From the NCBI GenBank assembly GCA_023416515.1, contig JAEZHP010000045.1, positions 1 to 5,442 of the forward strand: a stretch of 5,442 bases of DNA, given 5' to 3'. Below, piece by piece: positions 4,914-5,442 of the stretch (position 1 is its first letter; each line of letters opens with the position of its first letter). A model generated the notes under the pieces. The model searched no databases, was not told the DNA's origin, and saw only the letters and a program-made list of their open reading frames with translations. The stretch comes from Pseudomonadota bacterium. GTDB lineage: Bacteria > Pseudomonadota > Alphaproteobacteria > Sphingomonadales > Sphingomonadaceae. Made by a program: the position numbers and the translations under genes.

Positions 4914-5265
4914 GTGGCGATCGAGCGCCGACGTCCGCCCGCGGGCTGCATCCACCACTCGGACCGTGGCTCGCAATGCCAGCCAGGCCTACCGCGAGGT
5001 GCTGGCCGCTCATGGCCTGGTCGGCTCGATGGGCCGACGTGGCAACCCCTACGACAACGCCAAAGCGGAGAGCTTCATGAAGACGCTCAAGGTCGAGGCG
5101 GTCTACCCGATGGCCTACGAGACCTTCGCCGACGTCGCCGAAAGCCTTCCGGCCTTCATCGACGACGTCTACAACGCCAAGAGGCTTCACTCGGCGCTCG
5201 GCTACCTCAGCCCGCGCCAGTTCGAGGATCAACACGCCCGGCGGACGGCCCAAATCGGAGCCTGA
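4914..5265 (+). pseudogene. IS3-family transposase OrfB, C-terminal fragment with frameshift
   Basis: The first frame gives AIERRRPPAGCIHHSDRGSQ (4917-4976). The sequence then continues in another frame from 4978 with ASQAYREVLAAHGLVGSMGR, NPYDNAKAESFMKTLK, and LHSALGYLSPRQFE, stopping at TGA 5263-5265. This is the integrase-core end of IS3-family OrfB. Asp of HHSD (4962-4964) and Glu of AKAES (5068-5070) are the last two DDE residues. Restoring two bases at about 4977 (a Tyr codon, as in GSQYAS) puts 35 residues between them, the D(35)E spacing of the family. So a 2-base deletion broke the frame. The N-terminal two thirds and OrfA are missing. Codon use and GC match the surroundings. Confidence 0.88.
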
Positions 5266-5280
5266 CCGCTGTCCGGCTTA

Positions 5281-5442
5281 GGGCCCGGACCCATTAAGGG
5301 GTTTGCAGGTCGAGCGAAGCGTGATTCAGAGGCGTCCTCGAGGGAGAACGCCGATGGGATCGGACTGCTTCTGGCTGACGGACGAGCAGTTCGCGCGTCT
5401 TGAGCCGCATCTGCCGACGAAGACGCGCGGCGTTGCTCGTGT
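5281..5442 (+). mobile_element. IS5-family insertion sequence, right copy (5' end only)
   Basis: The tip GGGCCCGGACCCATTAAGG begins at 5281, just after TTA. It interrupts the downstream part of the IS3 remnant 15 bases after that gene's stop. The transposase reads rightward out of the window. Together with the left copy it brackets the window with outward-reading transposases, the arrangement of an inverted composite structure. The far ends are not visible. Confidence 0.85.
5354..5442 (+). CDS. IS5-family transposase, N-terminus (partial, runs off the window)
   Basis: The ATG at 5354 follows AGGGAG (5341-5346). It encodes the same 29 residues as the left copy, MGSDCFWLTDEQFARLEPHL and so on, ending TKTRGVAR at the window edge. 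The IS5/IS427 start motif is clear; the DDE domain is outside. Confidence 0.85.
   Translation, partial: MGSDCFWLTDEQFARLEPHLPTKTRGVAR

Larger units (their letters stand above)
5279..5442. repeat. Terminal inverted repeat shared with 1-164
   Basis: Reverse complement of 1-164 with two mismatches (5309 and 5315). Bases 5316-5442 are an exact match to 1-127. It comprises the TA next to the IS5 tip, the IS5 leader and the transposase start. Confidence 0.9.

Noticed and set aside
1..5442. CRISPR array, tRNA, rRNA or replication origin
   Set aside because: No regularly spaced direct repeats, cloverleaf-like sequence, rRNA motifs, iterons or AT-rich DnaA-box cluster seen by eye.

Overview
The window looks like a high-GC alphaproteobacterial segment. 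This rests on strong G/C in third codon positions, transposase types common in Rhizobiales, Sphingomonadales and Caulobacterales, and a possible EcfG-type stress promoter. The genus cannot be fixed from sequence alone. It is an accessory, insertion-sequence-rich mosaic. Most recognisable coding pieces are fragments of mobile elements, and only three genes look intact.

Ends: both termini are the same IS5-family element in inverted orientation, with each transposase start reading out of the window. The outermost 127 bases are exact reverse complements and the first mismatch is at base 128. That pattern suggests the window is a whole assembly contig ending at a repeat node (k=127).

Left part (163-890): a short unassigned minus-strand frame cut by the IS5, a fragment of an IS1182-family transposase (plus strand), and the N-terminus of a tyrosine recombinase that decays after about 32 codons.

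Core (891-2400, minus strand): a two-gene, translationally coupled operon. It encodes a 310-aa lipoprotein and a 160-aa helical soluble protein, neither of which I recognise. A plausible promoter and two palindromes lie in front. This is the only cargo of unknown function that looks intact.

Middle (2400-4249): about 330 bases with no convincing gene, then the C-terminal part of an IS1182 transposase (minus). Abutting it is the C-terminal half of an ISL3-family transposase (minus), apparently an insertion of one element into the other followed by loss of the ISL3 front half.

Right part (4250-5280): an intact HdeA-family periplasmic acid-stress chaperone gene (minus) with a good ribosome binding site and an EcfG-like promoter. 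Behind it are the last two membrane helices of a TRIC/UPF0126 channel, a short tyrosine-recombinase-like fragment, and the C-terminal end of an IS3-family OrfB (plus) with a 2-base deletion.

The intact genes (HdeA-like chaperone, lipoprotein and its partner) all concern or may concern the cell envelope. There is no sequence evidence that they act together; shared location in an IS-riddled island is the only link.
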